A stretch of DNA of 64,000 nt from Conchocele bisecta (GCA_029237695.1 CM055277.1:38288242-38352241); one strand, 5' to 3'. Shown: positions 14,001 to 25,860, counted from the stretch's first letter. Program-made: numbers and translations. Notes: generated by a model not told the origin, from the sequence alone.

Positions 14001-17000
14001 ATTCCCGATTAATGGTGCGGCGTATTCTCAAAGCCAGACGACAGTCGTCATGTGTCCTGCATGTATTCCCGAGTAATCAGCGGCGTATTATCACAGCCGG
14101 ACGACATTCATGGACGCTGCATGTATTCCCGAGTAATTGAGCGGTGTATTTTCACAGCCAGTCGAGAGTCAACATGGGTCCTGTATGTATTCCCGAGTAA
14201 AGAAGCGGTGTATTCTCACAGCCAGACGACAGTCAACATGGGTCAAGTATGTATTCCCGAGTAATGAAGCGGTGTATTCTCACAGCCAGACGACAGTCAA
14301 CATGGGTCCTGTATGTATTCCCGAGTAATAGAGCTGTTTATTTTCACAGCCAGACGACAGTCAACGTGGGTCCTGTATGTATTCCCGAGTAATGAAGCAG
14401 TGTATTCTCACAGCCAGACGACAGTCAACATGGGTCCAGTATGTATTCCAGTGTAATGAAGCGGTGTATTCTCACAGCCAGACGACAATCAACATGGGTC
14501 AAGTATGTATTCCCGAGTAATGAAGCGGTGTATTTTCTCAGCCAGACGACAGTCAACATGGGTCCTGCATGTATTCCCGAGTAATAGAGCGGTGTATTCT
14601 CACAGCCAGACGACATGCAGTCATGGACGCTGTACGTATTCCCGACGAATGGAGCGGTGTATTCTAACTACCAGACGATAGTCATGGACGGGTCATGTAT
14701 TCCCCGTGTAATGGTAGCGGCATATTTTCACAGCGAGACGACAGTCACGGGTAAACGCTCTACGTTTTATTCCCGACGAATGGAGCGGTGTATTCTCACA
14801 GCCAGACGACAGTCAAGAAACATGGCTCCCTGCATGTATTCCCGAGTAATGGAGCGGCGTATTCTCACAGCCAGTCGACAGTCATCATGGGTCTGCATGT
14901 ATTCCCGAGTAATGGTGAGCGGTGTATTCTGACAGCCAGACGACCGTCATCATGGGTCCCATGCATGTATTCCCGAGTAATAGGGCGATGTATTCTCAGG
15001 CCAAACGACCATCATCATGGGTCATGCATGTATTCCCGAGTAATAGAGCGATGTATTCTCACAGCCAAACGACGGTCATCATGGGTCCTGCATGTATTCC
15101 CGAGTTAATCAGGTAATGGAGCGGTGTATTCTCACAGCGAAACGACAGTTATCATGGGTCCTGCATGTATTCCTGAGTAATGAAGCGGCGTATTGTCACA
15201 GCCAGACGACCGTCATCATGGGTCCTGCATGTATTCCCGAGTAATGGAGCGGTGTATTCTCACAGCCGACGACAGTTATCATGGGTCCTGACTATGTATT
15301 CGAGTAATGAGCGGCGTATTATCTCAGCCAGACGACAGTCATGGACGCTGTACTTATTCGCGACGAATGAAGCGGCGTATTCTGACAGCCAGACCACCGT
15401 CATCATGGGTCCTGCATGTATTCCCGAGTAATGGAGCGGCGTATTCTGAAAGCCAGACGACAGTCGTCAAGGGTCCTGCATGTATTCCCGAGTAATGAGC
15501 GGCGTATTATCATAGCCGGACGATATTCACGGACGCTGCATGTATTCCCGAGTAATGGAGCGGCGTATTTTCACAGCCAGACGACAGACATGAACGCTGT
15601 ACGTATTCCCGATGAATGGAGCGGTGTATTCTCACAGTCAGGCGACAGTCATGGACGTTGCATGTATTCCCGAGTAATGGAGCGGCGTATATTCACAGCC
15701 AGACGACAGTCATGGACGCTGTACGTATTCCCGACGAATGGAGCGGTGTATTCTCACAGCCAGATAACAGTCATGGACGCTGCATGTAGTCCCGAGTAAT
15801 GGAGCGGCATATATTCACAGCCAGACGACAGTCATGGACGCTGTACGTATTCCCGACGAATGGAGCGGTGTATTCTCACAGCCAGATAACAGTCATGGAC
15901 GCTGCATGTAGTCCCGAGAAATGGAGCGGCATATATTCACAGCCAGACGACAGTCATGGACGCTGTACGTATTCCCGACGAATGGAGCGGTGTATTCTCA
16001 CAGCCAGATAACAGTCATTGACGCTGCATGTAGTCCCGAGTAACGGAGCGGCGTATTTTCACAGCCAGACGACAGTCATGGACGCTGTACGTATTCCCTA
16101 CGAATGGAACGGTGTATTCTCACAGCCAGACGACAGTCAGCATTGGTCCTGCATATATTGTCGAGTAATGGAGCGGCGTATTGTCACAGCCAGACGACAG
16201 TCATCATGGGTCCTGCATGTATTACCGAGTAATGGAGCGGCGTATTCTCACAGCCAGACGACAGTCATCATGGGTCCTGCATGTATTCCCGAGTAATGGA
16301 ACGGCGTATTCTCAAAGCCAGACGATAGTCGTCATGGGTCCTGCATGTATTCCCGAGTAATGAGCGGCGTATTATCACAGCCGGACGACATTCATGGACG
16401 CTGCATGTATTCCCGAGTAATGGAGCGGTGTATTTTCACAGCCAGACGAGAGTCAACATGGGTCCTGTATGTATTCCTGAGTAATGGAGCGGTGTATTCT
16501 CACAGCCAGTCGACAGTCAACATGGGTCTTGCATGTATTCCTGAGTAATGAGCGGCGTATTTTCACAGCCAGACGACAGTCACGGACGCTGTACGTATTC
16601 CCGACGAATGGAGCGGTGTATTCTCACAGCCAGACGACAGTCACGGACGCTGTATGTATTCCCGACGAATGGCGCGTCGTATTCTCACAGCCAGACGACA
16701 GTGGACATGGGTCCTGCATGTATTCCCGAGTAATGATGCGGTGTATTCTCATAGCCAGACAACAGTCGACATGTGTCCTGCATGTATTCCCGAGTAATGA
16801 AGCGGTGTATTCTCACAGCCAGACGACAGTCAACTTGGGTCCTGTATGTATTCCCGAGTAATGAAGCGGTGTATTCTCACAGCCAGACGACAGTCAACAT
16901 GGGTCAAGTTTGTATTCCCGAGTAATGAAGCGGTGTATTCTCACAGCCAGACGACAGTCAACATGGGTCCTGTATGTATTCCCGAGTAATATAGCGGTGT

Positions 17001-17640
17001 ATTCTCACAGCCAGACGACCGTCATCATGGGTCCTGCATGTATTCCCGAGTAATGGTGCGGCGTATTCTCACAGCCAGACGACATGCAGTCATGGACGCT
17101 GTACGTATTCCCGACGAATGGAGCGGTGTATTCTCATTACCAGACGACAGTCATGGACGGGGCATGTATTCCCGAGTAATGGAGCGGCGTATTTTCACAG
17201 CGAGACGACTGTCACGGACGCTGTACGTATTCCCGACGAATGGAGCGGTGTATTCTGACAGCCAGACGACAGTCAACATGGCTCCTGCATGTATTCCCAA
17301 GTAATGGAGCGGCGTATTCTCACGGCCAGACGACAGTCATCATGGGTCATGCATGTATTCCCGAGTAATAGGGCGATGTATTCTCACAGCCAAACGACCA
17401 TCATCATGGGTCATGCATGTATTCCCGAGTAATAGAGCGATGTTTTCTGACAGCCAAACGACGGTCATCATGGGTCCTGCATGTATTCCCGAGTAATCAG
17501 GTAATGGAGCGGTGTATTTTCACAGCGAGACGACAGTTATCATGGGTCCTGCATGTATTCCTGAGTAATGAAGCGGCGTATTCTCACAGCCAGACGACCG
17601 TCATCATGGGTCCTGCATGTATTCCCGAGTAATGGAGCGG
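8027..17640. repeat. Higher-order repeat blocks of ~4.5 kb inside the satellite
   Basis: Rare variant junctions recur at regular distances. The shortened motif TAATCAGGTAATGG occurs near 6203, 8488, 10512, 12979, 15106 and 17493. Alternate copies are ~4.5-4.6 kb apart, and adjacent ones 2.0-2.5 kb apart. Segment 8027-8299 reappears almost unchanged at 12518-12790, 9476-9688 at 14052-14264, and 11755-11958 at 16345-16548. This is the pattern expected from unequal exchange or segmental amplification of multi-monomer blocks. The left end also shows shorter blocks: the variant with GACGACCATCATGGACGC starts at 1, near 1560 and, slightly changed, near 2394. Confidence 0.85.
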
Positions 17641-20379
17641 TGTATTCTCACAGCCAGACGACAGTTATCATGGGTCCTGCATGTATTCCCCAATAATGAG
17701 CTGCGTATTATCACAGCCAGACGACAGTCATGGACGCTGTACGTATTCGCGACGAATGAAGCGGCGTATTCTGACAGCCAGACCACCGTCATCATGGGTC
17801 CTGCATATATTCCCGAGTAATGAGCGGCGTATTATCACAGCCGGACGACATTCATGGACGCTGCATGTATTCCCGAGTAATGGAGCGACGTATTTTCACA
17901 GCCAGACGACAGACATGAACGCTGTATGTATTCCCGATGAATGGAGCGGTGTATTCTCACAGTCAGGCGACAGTCATGGACGCTGCATGTATTCCCGAGT
18001 AATGGAGCGGCGTATATTCACAGCCAGACGACAGTCAACATGGGTCAAGTATGTATTCCCGAGTAATGAGCGGCGTATTTTCACAGCCAGACGACAGTCA
18101 CGGACGCTGTACGTATTCCCGACGAATGGAGCGGTGTATTCTCACAGCCAGACGACAGTCAAAATGGGTCCTGCATGTATTCCCGAGTAATGGAGCGGCG
18201 TATTCTCAGAGCCAGACGACAGTCATCATGGGTCCTACATGTATTCCCGAGTAATGGAGCGGTGTATTCTCACAGCCAGACGACCGTCATCATGGGTCAT
18301 GCATGTATTCCCGAGTAATGAAGGGGCGTATTATCACAGCCAGACGACCGCCATCATGGGTCCTGCATGTATTCCCGAGTAATGGAGCGGTGTATTCTCA
18401 CAGCCAGACGACAGTTATCATGGTTCCTGCATGTATTCCCGAGTAATGAGCGGCGTATTATCACAGCCAGACGACAGTCATGGACGCTGTACGTATTCCT
18501 GACGAATGAAGCGGCGTATTCTGACAGCCAGACCACCGTCGTCATGGGTCCTGCATGTATTCCCGAGTAATGGAGCGGCGTATTATCACAGCTGGACGAC
18601 ATTCATGGACGCTGCATGTATTCCCGAGTAATGGAGCGGTGTATTCTCACAGCCAGACGACAGTCAACATGGGTCCTGTATGTATTCCCGAGTAATGAAG
18701 CGGTGTATTCTCACAGCCAGACGACAGTCAACATTGGTCAAGTATGTATTCCTGAGTAATAGAGCGGTGTATTCTCACAGCCAGACGACCGTCATCATGG
18801 GTAATGGAGCGGTGTATTCTCACAGCCAGACGACCGTCATCATGGGTCCTGCATGTATTCCCGAGTAATGGAGCGGTGTATTCTCACAGCCAGACGACAG
18901 TCACGGACGCTGTATGTATTCCCGACGAATGGAGCGTCGTATTCTCACAGCCAGACGACAGTGGACATGGGTCCTGCATGTATTCCCGAGTAATGATGCG
19001 GTGTATTCTCATAGCCAGACAACAGTCGACATGGGTCCTGCATGTATTCCCCAGTAATGGAGCGGTGTATTTTCACAGCCAGACGAAAGTCAACGTGGGT
19101 CCTGTATGTATTCCCGAGTAATGAAGTGGTGTATTCTCACAGCCAGACGACAGTCAACATGGGTCCTGTATGTATTCCCGAGTAATGATGCGGTGTATTC
19201 TCACAGCCAGACAACAGTCGACATGGGTCCTGCATGTATTCCCTTGTAATGGAGCGGTGTATTTTCACAGCCAGACGATAGTCAACGTGGGTCCTGTATG
19301 TAGTCCCGAGTAATGAAGTGGTGTATTCTCACAGCCAGACGACAGTCAACATGGGTCCTGTATGTATTCCCGAGTAATGAAGCGGTGTATTCTCACAGCC
19401 AGACGACATTGAACATGGGTCCTGTATGTATTCTTGAGTAATAGAGCGGTGTATTCTCACAGCCAGACGACCGTCATCATGGGTAATGGAGCGGTGTATT
19501 CTCACAGCCAGACGACCGTCATCATGGGTCCTGCATGTATTCCCGAGCAATGGAGCGGTGTATTCTCACAGCCAGACGACCGTCATCATGGGTCCAGCAT
19601 GTATTCCCGAGTAATGAAGCGGTGTATTTTCACAGCCAGACGACAGTCAACATGGGTCCTGTATGTATTCCCGAGTAATGAAGCGGTGTATTCTCACAGC
19701 CAGACGACAGTCAACATGGGTCCTGTATGTATTCCCGAGTAATAGAGCGGTGTATTCTCACAGCCAGACGACCGTCATCATGGGTCCTGCATGTATTCCC
19801 GAGTAATGGAGCGGCGTATTCTTACAGCCAGACGACATGCACTCATGGACGCTGTACGTATTCCCGACGAATGGAGCGGTGTATTCTCACAACCAGACGA
19901 CAGTCATGGACGGTGGATGTATTCCCGAGTAATGGAGCGGCGTATTTTCACAGCCTGACGATAGTCACGGACGCTGTACGTATTCCCGACGAATGGAGCG
20001 GTGTATTCTCATAGCCAGACGACAATCACGGACGCTGTATGTATTCCCGACGAATGGAGCGGCGTATTCTCACAGAAAGACGTAAGTCACGGACGCTGTA
20101 TGTATTCCCGACGAATGGAGCGGCGTATTCTCACAGAAAGACGTCAGTCACTGACGCTGTACGTATTCCCGACGAATGGAGCGGTGTATTCTCACAACCA
20201 GACGACAGTCATGGACGGTGGATGTATTCCCGAGTAATGGAGCGGCGTATTTTCACAGCCTGACGATAGTCACGGACGCTGTACGTATTCCCGACGAATG
20301 GAGCGGTGTATTCTTATAGCCAGACGACAATCACGGACGCTGTATGTATTCCCGACGAATGGAGCGGCGTATTCTCACA

Positions 20380-21240
20380 GAAAGACGTCAGTCACTGACG
20401 CTGTACGTATTCCCGACGAATGGAGCGGTGTATTCTCACAGCCAGACATCAGTCACTGACGCTGTACGAAATTCCCACAATTGGACGTGTATTCTCACAG
20501 AACAGACGTTAGTCACTGATGCTGGTACGTATTCGGACGAATGGAAGGCGGTGTATTCTCAGACAGACGTCAGTCACTGATGCTGTACGTATTCCCGACG
20601 AATGGAGCGGTGTATTCTCACAGACAGACGTCAGTCACTGATGCTGTACGTATTCCCGACGAATGGAGCGGTGTATTCTCACAGACAGACATCAGTCACT
20701 GATGCTGTACGTATTCCCGACGAATGGAGCGGTGTATTCTCACAGACAGACGTTCAGTCACTGATGCTGTACGTATTCCCGACGAAGCGGTGTATTCTCA
20801 CAGACAGAGTCAGTCACTGATGCGTCGTATTCCCCGACGATTGAGCGTATTCTCACAGACAGACGTCAGTCACTGATGCTGTACGTATTCCCGACTAATT
20901 GAGCGGTGTATTCTCACAGACAGACGTCAGTCACTGATGCTGTACGTATTTCCGACGAATGGAGCGGCGTATTCTCACAGCCAGACATCAGTCACTGAGG
21001 CTATACGTATTCCCGACGAATTGAGCGGTGTATTCTCACAGACAGACGTCAGTCACTGAGGCTGTACGTATTCCCGACGAATTGAACGGTGTATTCTCAC
21101 AGACAGACGTCAGTCACTGAGGCTCTACGTATTCCTGACGAATGGAGCGGTGTATTCTGACAGACAGACGACATTCACGGACGCTGTACGTATTCGCGAA
21201 TAATGGAGCGGCGTATTCTCACAGCCAGACGACATTCACA
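20380..21240. repeat. Diverged edge subfamily of the satellite
   Basis: Monomers here share CAGACAGACGTCAGTCACTGA with GCTGTACGTATTCCCGAC and are nearly absent from the rest of the array. Several have internal losses, for example near 20480, 20785 and 20825. The last two monomers return to the CAGCCAGACGAC form before the array stops at about 21240. A separate, more diverged subfamily at an array edge is usual where exchange with the array core is rare. Confidence 0.8.
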
Positions 21241-21458
21241 CTTATGTGGATGGCCCTGCGGTCTAATTCCTGCACATACCCGTCTATCGGTAAATAGTGT
21301 CACAATCATAGACACTACCGGGAAAGCATCTCAGCAGTCGCATCAGTACTTACTGTTTGTTCCACTTAGCATGCGCCGGTGGACTTTTTTTTGTCAACAG
21401 TATTTAATCTCGTTTTTTCGTCTGCTGATTACTGTTTAATGTCCATGTTTATTAACAA

Positions 21459-21529
21459 AAACATAGTTTGGCAGTACTTTAGAATCATGTCCAATGGAAA
21501 TTATTCTAAAGTGCTGCCAAACCATGTTT
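21459..21529. repeat. Short imperfect hairpin
   Basis: The arms 21459-21485 and 21503-21529 are inverted copies of a ~27-bp sequence containing CATAGTTTGGCAGTACTTT, with a few mismatches and a 17-bp loop. This is most simply a remnant of a small fold-back element. No coding role is visible. Confidence 0.7.
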
Positions 21530-22068
21530 GTATTGAGAATATAGACAACATATGAAATGAAAGGTCATGCAGAGCTTGATGTTATTAGCCGATCAAATCA
21601 GGGTTCAATATATGTCCACATTTTAGTAGTTACGGAATATTAGGGAAAAGTGAGAGAAGTGTTGATTTCCTCCCCAACCAAATTCTCCCAATTATATTTA
21701 GTAAATTACTATGGATTTGCCATTTACTTGGCGGCCATTTTGATTTTTCTGACAATGGAGTATATTAACTGAAATAGTATTCCAGTTGAAAGAATTAACC
21801 TTTGAATATAGGTGAAGGCGCTTAGCATTACACAAATATGTAGCAAGTCAACCGAAATCTCATAAATACCCGATTTTTGGATACTGAATATTAGTGTAGT
21901 TTACGTAAATTATTTAATATATCCATCTGAAATGTTTTTGAACAACTTACACCAATTTCCAAGTTAAGGACCATGGCCTACCTATTGGCTCATATATTGG
22001 CAATTTTCGACTTCCGTCAAGCATAAAGTTCAATGACCTTGAAATGACCTTGAACTTGGTTTAAAAAA

Positions 22069-22129
22069 ATGGCACCCGGATTTTTTGGAAACCTTATACA
22101 TTCAAGTTTATAAAAACACCGGGTGCCAT
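22069..22129. repeat. 61-bp hairpin with perfect 11-bp arms
   Basis: ATGGCACCCGG at 22069-22079 is repeated in inverse at 22119-22129 around an AT-rich 39-base loop. Function unknown. Confidence 0.7.
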
Positions 22130-22310
22130 AAATTAACACGAGGTACCGGAATCTTATATATATATACCTATTGCCCAGACTGTAGAAAGATGCCAGAATT
22201 TAAGAAAAACAAGTGTGTAAAACGGTGATTAATTAGGTGTGCAAGTACTGTATGTTAACTTCAATGTATGTATTGACAATGTAGATATACTTTCTATATA
22301 ATCGAGACGC

Positions 22311-22520
22311 ACCATGCGATTTTGTACCTACAAACAGGTGCGCAATTTCATGAAATATGCTGAAAGTTGATGAAATTCTCGAAGCAAATGCGGAATAGAA
22401 TTCTGCAGTTGCTTTGAAAATTTCGACAACCTTCGGTGTCATTCCAGGAAAATATCGTAAATTTTGTAATTTTTGTATGAAATTACGCCCATTTTTATAG
22501 GTACAACATCACATGGCGCA
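22311..22520. repeat. MITE-like dispersed repeat, copy 1
   Basis: This segment shares AAATGCGGAATAGAATTC, GGAAAATATCGTAAATTTTG and the end ACAACATCACATGGC with 46900-47103, where parts lie in inverted order. A related fold-back is at 58570-58735. It looks like a non-autonomous inverted-repeat element. No ORF of its own is visible. Confidence 0.6.
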
Positions 22521-22538
22521 TGTTAATTATCATTATTA

Positions 22539-22738
22539 CACTGGTGCTGCACTCTGCGCCGGTGGAAAATGTAAGACAATCCACTTGAAAAATACAATAT
22601 ACAAGATGAGTGTTAAAAAATCAATAAAATTACTACTCGTCTTGAAACTTTTTTTTAAAATTAATGGCGCCTATTGTATCTTTCAAGTGGATTGTCTTCA
22701 AATATTTCCATCGGCACGGAGTGTAGCTAGCACCAGTG
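22539..22738. mobile_element. 200-bp fold-back element (MITE-like)
   Basis: The first ~62 bp (from CACTGGTGCTGCACTC through ACAATCCACTTGAAAAATAC) recur in inverse at the end (CTTTCAAGTGGATTGTC through GCTAGCACCAGTG), with several mismatches. Long arms, no transposase and small size fit a MITE. The ORF crossing it is a by-product. The superfamily cannot be told because target-site duplications are not clear. Confidence 0.75.
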
Positions 22739-23171
22739 AAGTAAGTGGACTGTTTCTCCAACGGTGCATCACAAATATAGAAAAGTATATGTGACCGTGG
22801 CTTCAGAAAAAGGCCTTATCACTGGGGGTAAGGTGATATCCGTAACTGCAGTTACGGACATCCCAAGATGGCGGACGTGAAACGAGGTAAGTTGAAATAT
22901 CGCGATTTTCGACTGTTTACGCTTCGTGCATTTAATGGCATTCGATGGTTAGCTCAATATGTGTATATACTATGATTTTAATGCCTATGTATTCCCCAAA
23001 TGTTGCTTATTCCGCTTTTATAGACGTTTGAAATTTCACCGATGATACGGGTAAAGGAGCGCAGAGAAAATTAATGAGATGGGTACCTAGAGGCAAAGAG
23101 ATGGGTAACTGTCACACGATCTCCGTAACTGAGCTGTCGTGTCAAACATTATAATTCAATGGGTGGCCGCA

Positions 23172-23545
23172 GGGCTCCAGATAAGGAATTAGTAATTGAG
23201 TAGTGTTACTCCATCAGTACTGAAGCAATTGGGTATTTCAAAATTTGAATTGGGTAAAATTAAATCACACTATTGTTTACACATCAACAGACAGCAATTA
23301 TTGAATAGTTTGTTTCGAAATGAAAACATATCTTGGCATTTCATTAGAATTTTCTCCTTGGATGTGTTTCCATGGAAAAATATGCTATATTCATAATTGT
23401 GGTCTGTTTATTGTTTTCTGTAGCATGATAAAGGTACTACAATTGTTCTCATTGCTTTTTGATACTCACTACTTCTGATTTAAATTGGGTTTTTGGCAAT
23501 TTTAATTGGGTATTTGCGCAAATACGCAGCTTATCTGGAGCTCTG
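23172..23545. mobile_element. Non-autonomous DNA element with 12-bp TIRs, copy A
   Basis: The element starts with GCTCCAGATAAG and ends with its exact inverse, CTTATCTGGAGC. A second copy, similar over most of its length, lies at 51106-51500. Both share GAAGCAATTGGGTATTTCAAAA, ACATCAACAGACAGCAATTA and TCTTGGCATTTCATTAGAA. It has no transposase, so it is a non-autonomous transposon. Confidence 0.8.
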
Positions 23546-24506
23546 GGTGGGAGGTTCACACACAATATAATGATTACACCAGCTTACATTGTCTCACCAG
23601 CTGACAAGTAGAACTATCGGATTATTTATAATATCAAGGACTTACCATTGACAAAATGCGCCGAATACACCCGAACATTTTGGATATTCTTGTGCCCAAA
23701 TTATTGTCCCATTCTAGCCAGCCATTCACGAAAATCACTTCAGACGTCTCCGATCCGAACTCAGTTTCTCGCATTCCACACCTTAATTTGTGATTACTGC
23801 AGGCAATCTATACTATTCCAGTGTCCTTTCGCGATCTTTACGATGACTACATCCGTATATAGAACACTTTACAACCATTATGCATCTAACTAACTGAATT
23901 TAGGTCAAATTTCGACGTGTTTTGTTGTGTGTATAGAGATATTGGAACATGGCGGAGCTTCCGGTTTGTGACGTCAAAACGTTTATTTATAGCCAATTTG
24001 CAAACCGCCGAACTCTTGTAGTTAAAACGTTTATTTATAGCCAAATTGTTATTTCGCTATATTTAAAGTTTTAAACTGAGATAATGGCCAAAAATGAAAA
24101 AACATCCGGTTGATGTAGTTTGGAAGTGATACAACAAATTTCGCGTTTGTAGATTACCGAATATAGGATAAAAGGGTGGTTACAAACTTTTTCACAAACC
24201 GATGGATAACCAATATATAGCCGATATAGCCGATCTATAAATAGATCGGCTAATAACAACAACAGATGACCATTTTCGTTTCCCGCGTTCTAAGAGTTAA
24301 CACAACTTCATCGACTGAATGATTATGCAGCTTTGATACGTCGAACGGTATGACCTCGGGTCACGGCAATGCCATTGATAAGTTCACATTTTCGGGTCAT
24401 GGCCATGCACTTGACAAGTTCACATTGCTCTCCCGCCAGACATGCGCATAATACGTTTCCGCCATAAATGGCGCCAATTTGACGTTGACGTTGTTAGGAT
24501 GTCTGA

Positions 24507-24511
24507 CGTCG
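24507..24511. repeat. Left 5-bp target-site duplication of the Polinton
   Basis: CGTCG immediately precedes the AGTAGTATAG terminus and is repeated as CGTCG directly after the right terminus at 40862-40866. Polinton duplications are usually 5-6 bp. The next outward base differs between the two sides. Confidence 0.65.
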
Positions 24512-24780
24512 AGTAGTATAGGAAAGAGTCAGTTCGTCCCCTTTTTGGTGGGTAGTGAAAAAGTAGTGGAAAAGATACTGAGTGTGTACGAGGCGATATA
24601 GTACAATAACAACAAATTGTGCGTAGATGGTAATCTACGAAAAATGTAAAAAAATAATGTGTATAAAGGTTGAATCCCCATTCTAAGCATATTCATAAAA
24701 TGGAATGAAAAATAAAAAAACTTATCTCCTACGCGTATATTATTTTGGAAATTGTCATGTTAAACAAATATGAGGAGTAG
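24512..24780. repeat. Polinton left terminal inverted repeat
   Basis: It begins AGTAGTATAGGAAAGAGTC and ends at AAATATGAGGAGTAG. It is the inverse of 40592-40861 with a single length difference: five A's after GTAGTG here against six T's in the right copy. Homology stops abruptly at 24780/24781. Confidence 0.95.
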
Positions 24781-24833
24781 GTATAATTAATTATTTTCTC
24801 ACGATTGAAAATATCCTGATAATTATATAGACA
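24781..24833 (+). promoter_or_regulatory. Promoter-like module before polB
   Basis: The 53 bp between the left TIR and the first polB ATG contain TAATTAATTATT, GATTGAAAATATCC and TAATTATATA just upstream of the ATG. The same elements in the same order and spacing precede the gene at 29933. Shared AT-rich modules before several genes of one element suggest a common promoter type. This is inferred from sequence similarity only. Confidence 0.55.
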
Positions 24834-25103
24834 ATGCAAAACTTAAAAGAAAAATTATCTGTGACAGAATCACAAAAGCGTCATGAATCCCCAAAGCTGC
24901 GAAAATTAAAAGTGGAGGCGGCCAAACTAGGAATAAAATATGAAGACAAAGTAACGGTTAAAACATTAGAAAAGTTAATTAAAGAGACCATAAATGACGA
25001 AATTATGAAGCGGACTGTATACAATTATAATAAAATTAAAAGACAAATGAACGATCTAACACCTACAGAAATAAAAAAACATTTCCTCAAAAATTTACAA
25101 TGA
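24834..25103 (+). CDS. POLB: Polymerase B, N-terminal fragment (before frameshift)
   Basis: An 89-residue basic segment that looks like the N-terminus of the Polinton DNA polymerase. Residues ~20-50 resemble a SAP-type helix pair (LRKLKVEAAKLGIKY...), which is inference from pattern only. The ORF stops at 25101, but the +1 frame is open across the stop and runs straight into the next fragment. A single-base indel around 25080-25100 therefore separates this from the rest of the gene. The start is the first ATG after the left TIR and is preceded by the AT-rich module shared with the gene at 29933. Confidence 0.6.
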   Translation: MQNLKEKLSVTESQKRHESPKLRKLKVEAAKLGIKYEDKVTVKTLEKLIKETINDEIMKRTVYNYNKIKRQMNDLTPTEIKKHFLKNLQ

Positions 25104-25809
25104 GGCTATATTATCCCTGAGGGCTAAAAGTGGTTATGTGCGAGAAAAAAGGAAACCTAAAACTGAGCTAATAAGAAACATAATAAATGAGGGTGAAGAC
25201 ATCCTTGAAAACTATATTAATACGGAGAGTAAAATAGTCAAAGGCCGCCGAACAACAAACATTACAATAAAGCGGATGACACAACGAAATATTAAGTCGT
25301 TAATAATGGAGGAATTAACCCCGTTTATAACCACCAGTTTTTACTTACGATATTCTTTCTCCTACAAACTAGAACATATAAATCAGACGGATGAATTTGG
25401 GAAACCCAGATCTATTATATTTCACAAGCAGCTGACAGGAAGCCCATGGCTAAGAACGTATTCTGAGGCAGAAAAATGGATAGATGAAAAGGAGGAAAAC
25501 AGATTAATGGTGGATAAAATAGAGAGACCAAACACAAAATGGAGATTTGTTAGGTGGGGAGGTGTAACGGTTAAAATAATTAGTCTCATTAAGGGTAATA
25601 ATAAAACAAAAGTATCAACAGTAGCGGGTGGAAAGCTTCCTGAGTGGTTACGGTTCAGAAAGGGTATAAAACCCCTGGATGGATTTAGTGACGACCACTG
25701 TTTATTCAGGTGTATAATTGTTAAATTAACGGGTGCAAGACCTGATAAGGTGTTAAAAATGATATCGAGAATGGTTACAGATTATGATAAATTTTGTAAT
25801 GTTGGATAA
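25102..25809 (+). CDS. POLB: Polymerase B fragment, pre-exonuclease region
   Basis: A continuation of polB in the next frame, with no start codon of its own. It is open from the frameshift near 25100 to a TAA at 25807. The content is basic and fits the poorly conserved N-terminal extension of Polinton polymerases; the C-terminal part reads ...GFSDDHCLFRCIIV..., an arrangement often seen before the zinc finger in these proteins. The same frame is open again directly after the TAA, with coding-like residues through to the next fragment, so the stop is a point nonsense change rather than an indel. Confidence 0.65.
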   Translation, partial: EAILSLRAKSGYVREKRKPKTELIRNIINEGEDILENYINTESKIVKGRRTTNITIKRMTQRNIKSLIMEELTPFITTSFYLRYSFSYKLEHINQTDEFGKPRSIIFHKQLTGSPWLRTYSEAEKWIDEKEENRLMVDKIERPNTKWRFVRWGGVTVKIISLIKGNNKTKVSTVAGGKLPEWLRFRKGIKPLDGFSDDHCLFRCIIVKLTGARPDKVLKMISRMVTDYDKFCNVG

Positions 25810-25860
25810 ATAAAAACCATCGCGTTTGATGATATTAAATCGATTGAGGAGTGTTTTAGT

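Larger units (their letters stand above)
1..21240. repeat. Giant satellite array, 64-bp and 61-bp monomers
   Basis: The whole stretch is a head-to-tail tandem repeat. The main monomer is 64 bp and contains TCCCGAGTAATGGAGCGG, then TATTCTCACAGCCAGACGAC, then CGTCATCATGGGTCCTGCAT. A second class is 61 bp, with GTCATGGACGCTGTACGTA and CCCGACGAATGG replacing the corresponding segments. 64-bp units dominate the first ~3.9 kb, the two classes mix from ~3.9 to 20 kb, and a distinct 61-bp type with CAGACAGACGTCAGTCACTGA fills the right end. A few junctions are shortened, such as GGGTAATAGAGCGG near 978 and TAATCAGGTAATGG near 6203. The array begins outside the window and ends near 21240. The many short ORFs in it are products of the repeat and I do not call them genes. 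Confidence 0.97.
21241..24511. other. AT-rich non-coding spacer between satellite and Polinton
   Basis: I see no convincing coding exon here. The short ORFs lack codon structure or known domains, and one (22513-22794) is produced by a fold-back element. The spacer holds several small inverted-repeat elements, listed separately, and two 21-bp direct repeats containing CGTTTATTTATAGCCAA near 23978 and 24027. A chance nested repeat ATAGCCGATATAGCCGATC lies near 24217. Confidence 0.6.

Noticed and set aside
858..21200. Dozens of 60-220-aa ORFs with MYSRVMERCILTARR-, VFPSNGAVYSHSQ- and MGPACIPE-type peptides.
   Set aside because: They are the three frames of a 64-bp (not multiple of 3) satellite. 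Each ORF ends wherever the repeat's TAA falls in frame, and length changes follow 61-bp monomers. No independent coding signal.
21241..24511. tRNA or rRNA genes in the spacers.
   Set aside because: No cloverleaf with A/B boxes or rRNA-like stretch was noticed on reading. I cannot run a scan, so this is not a proof of absence.
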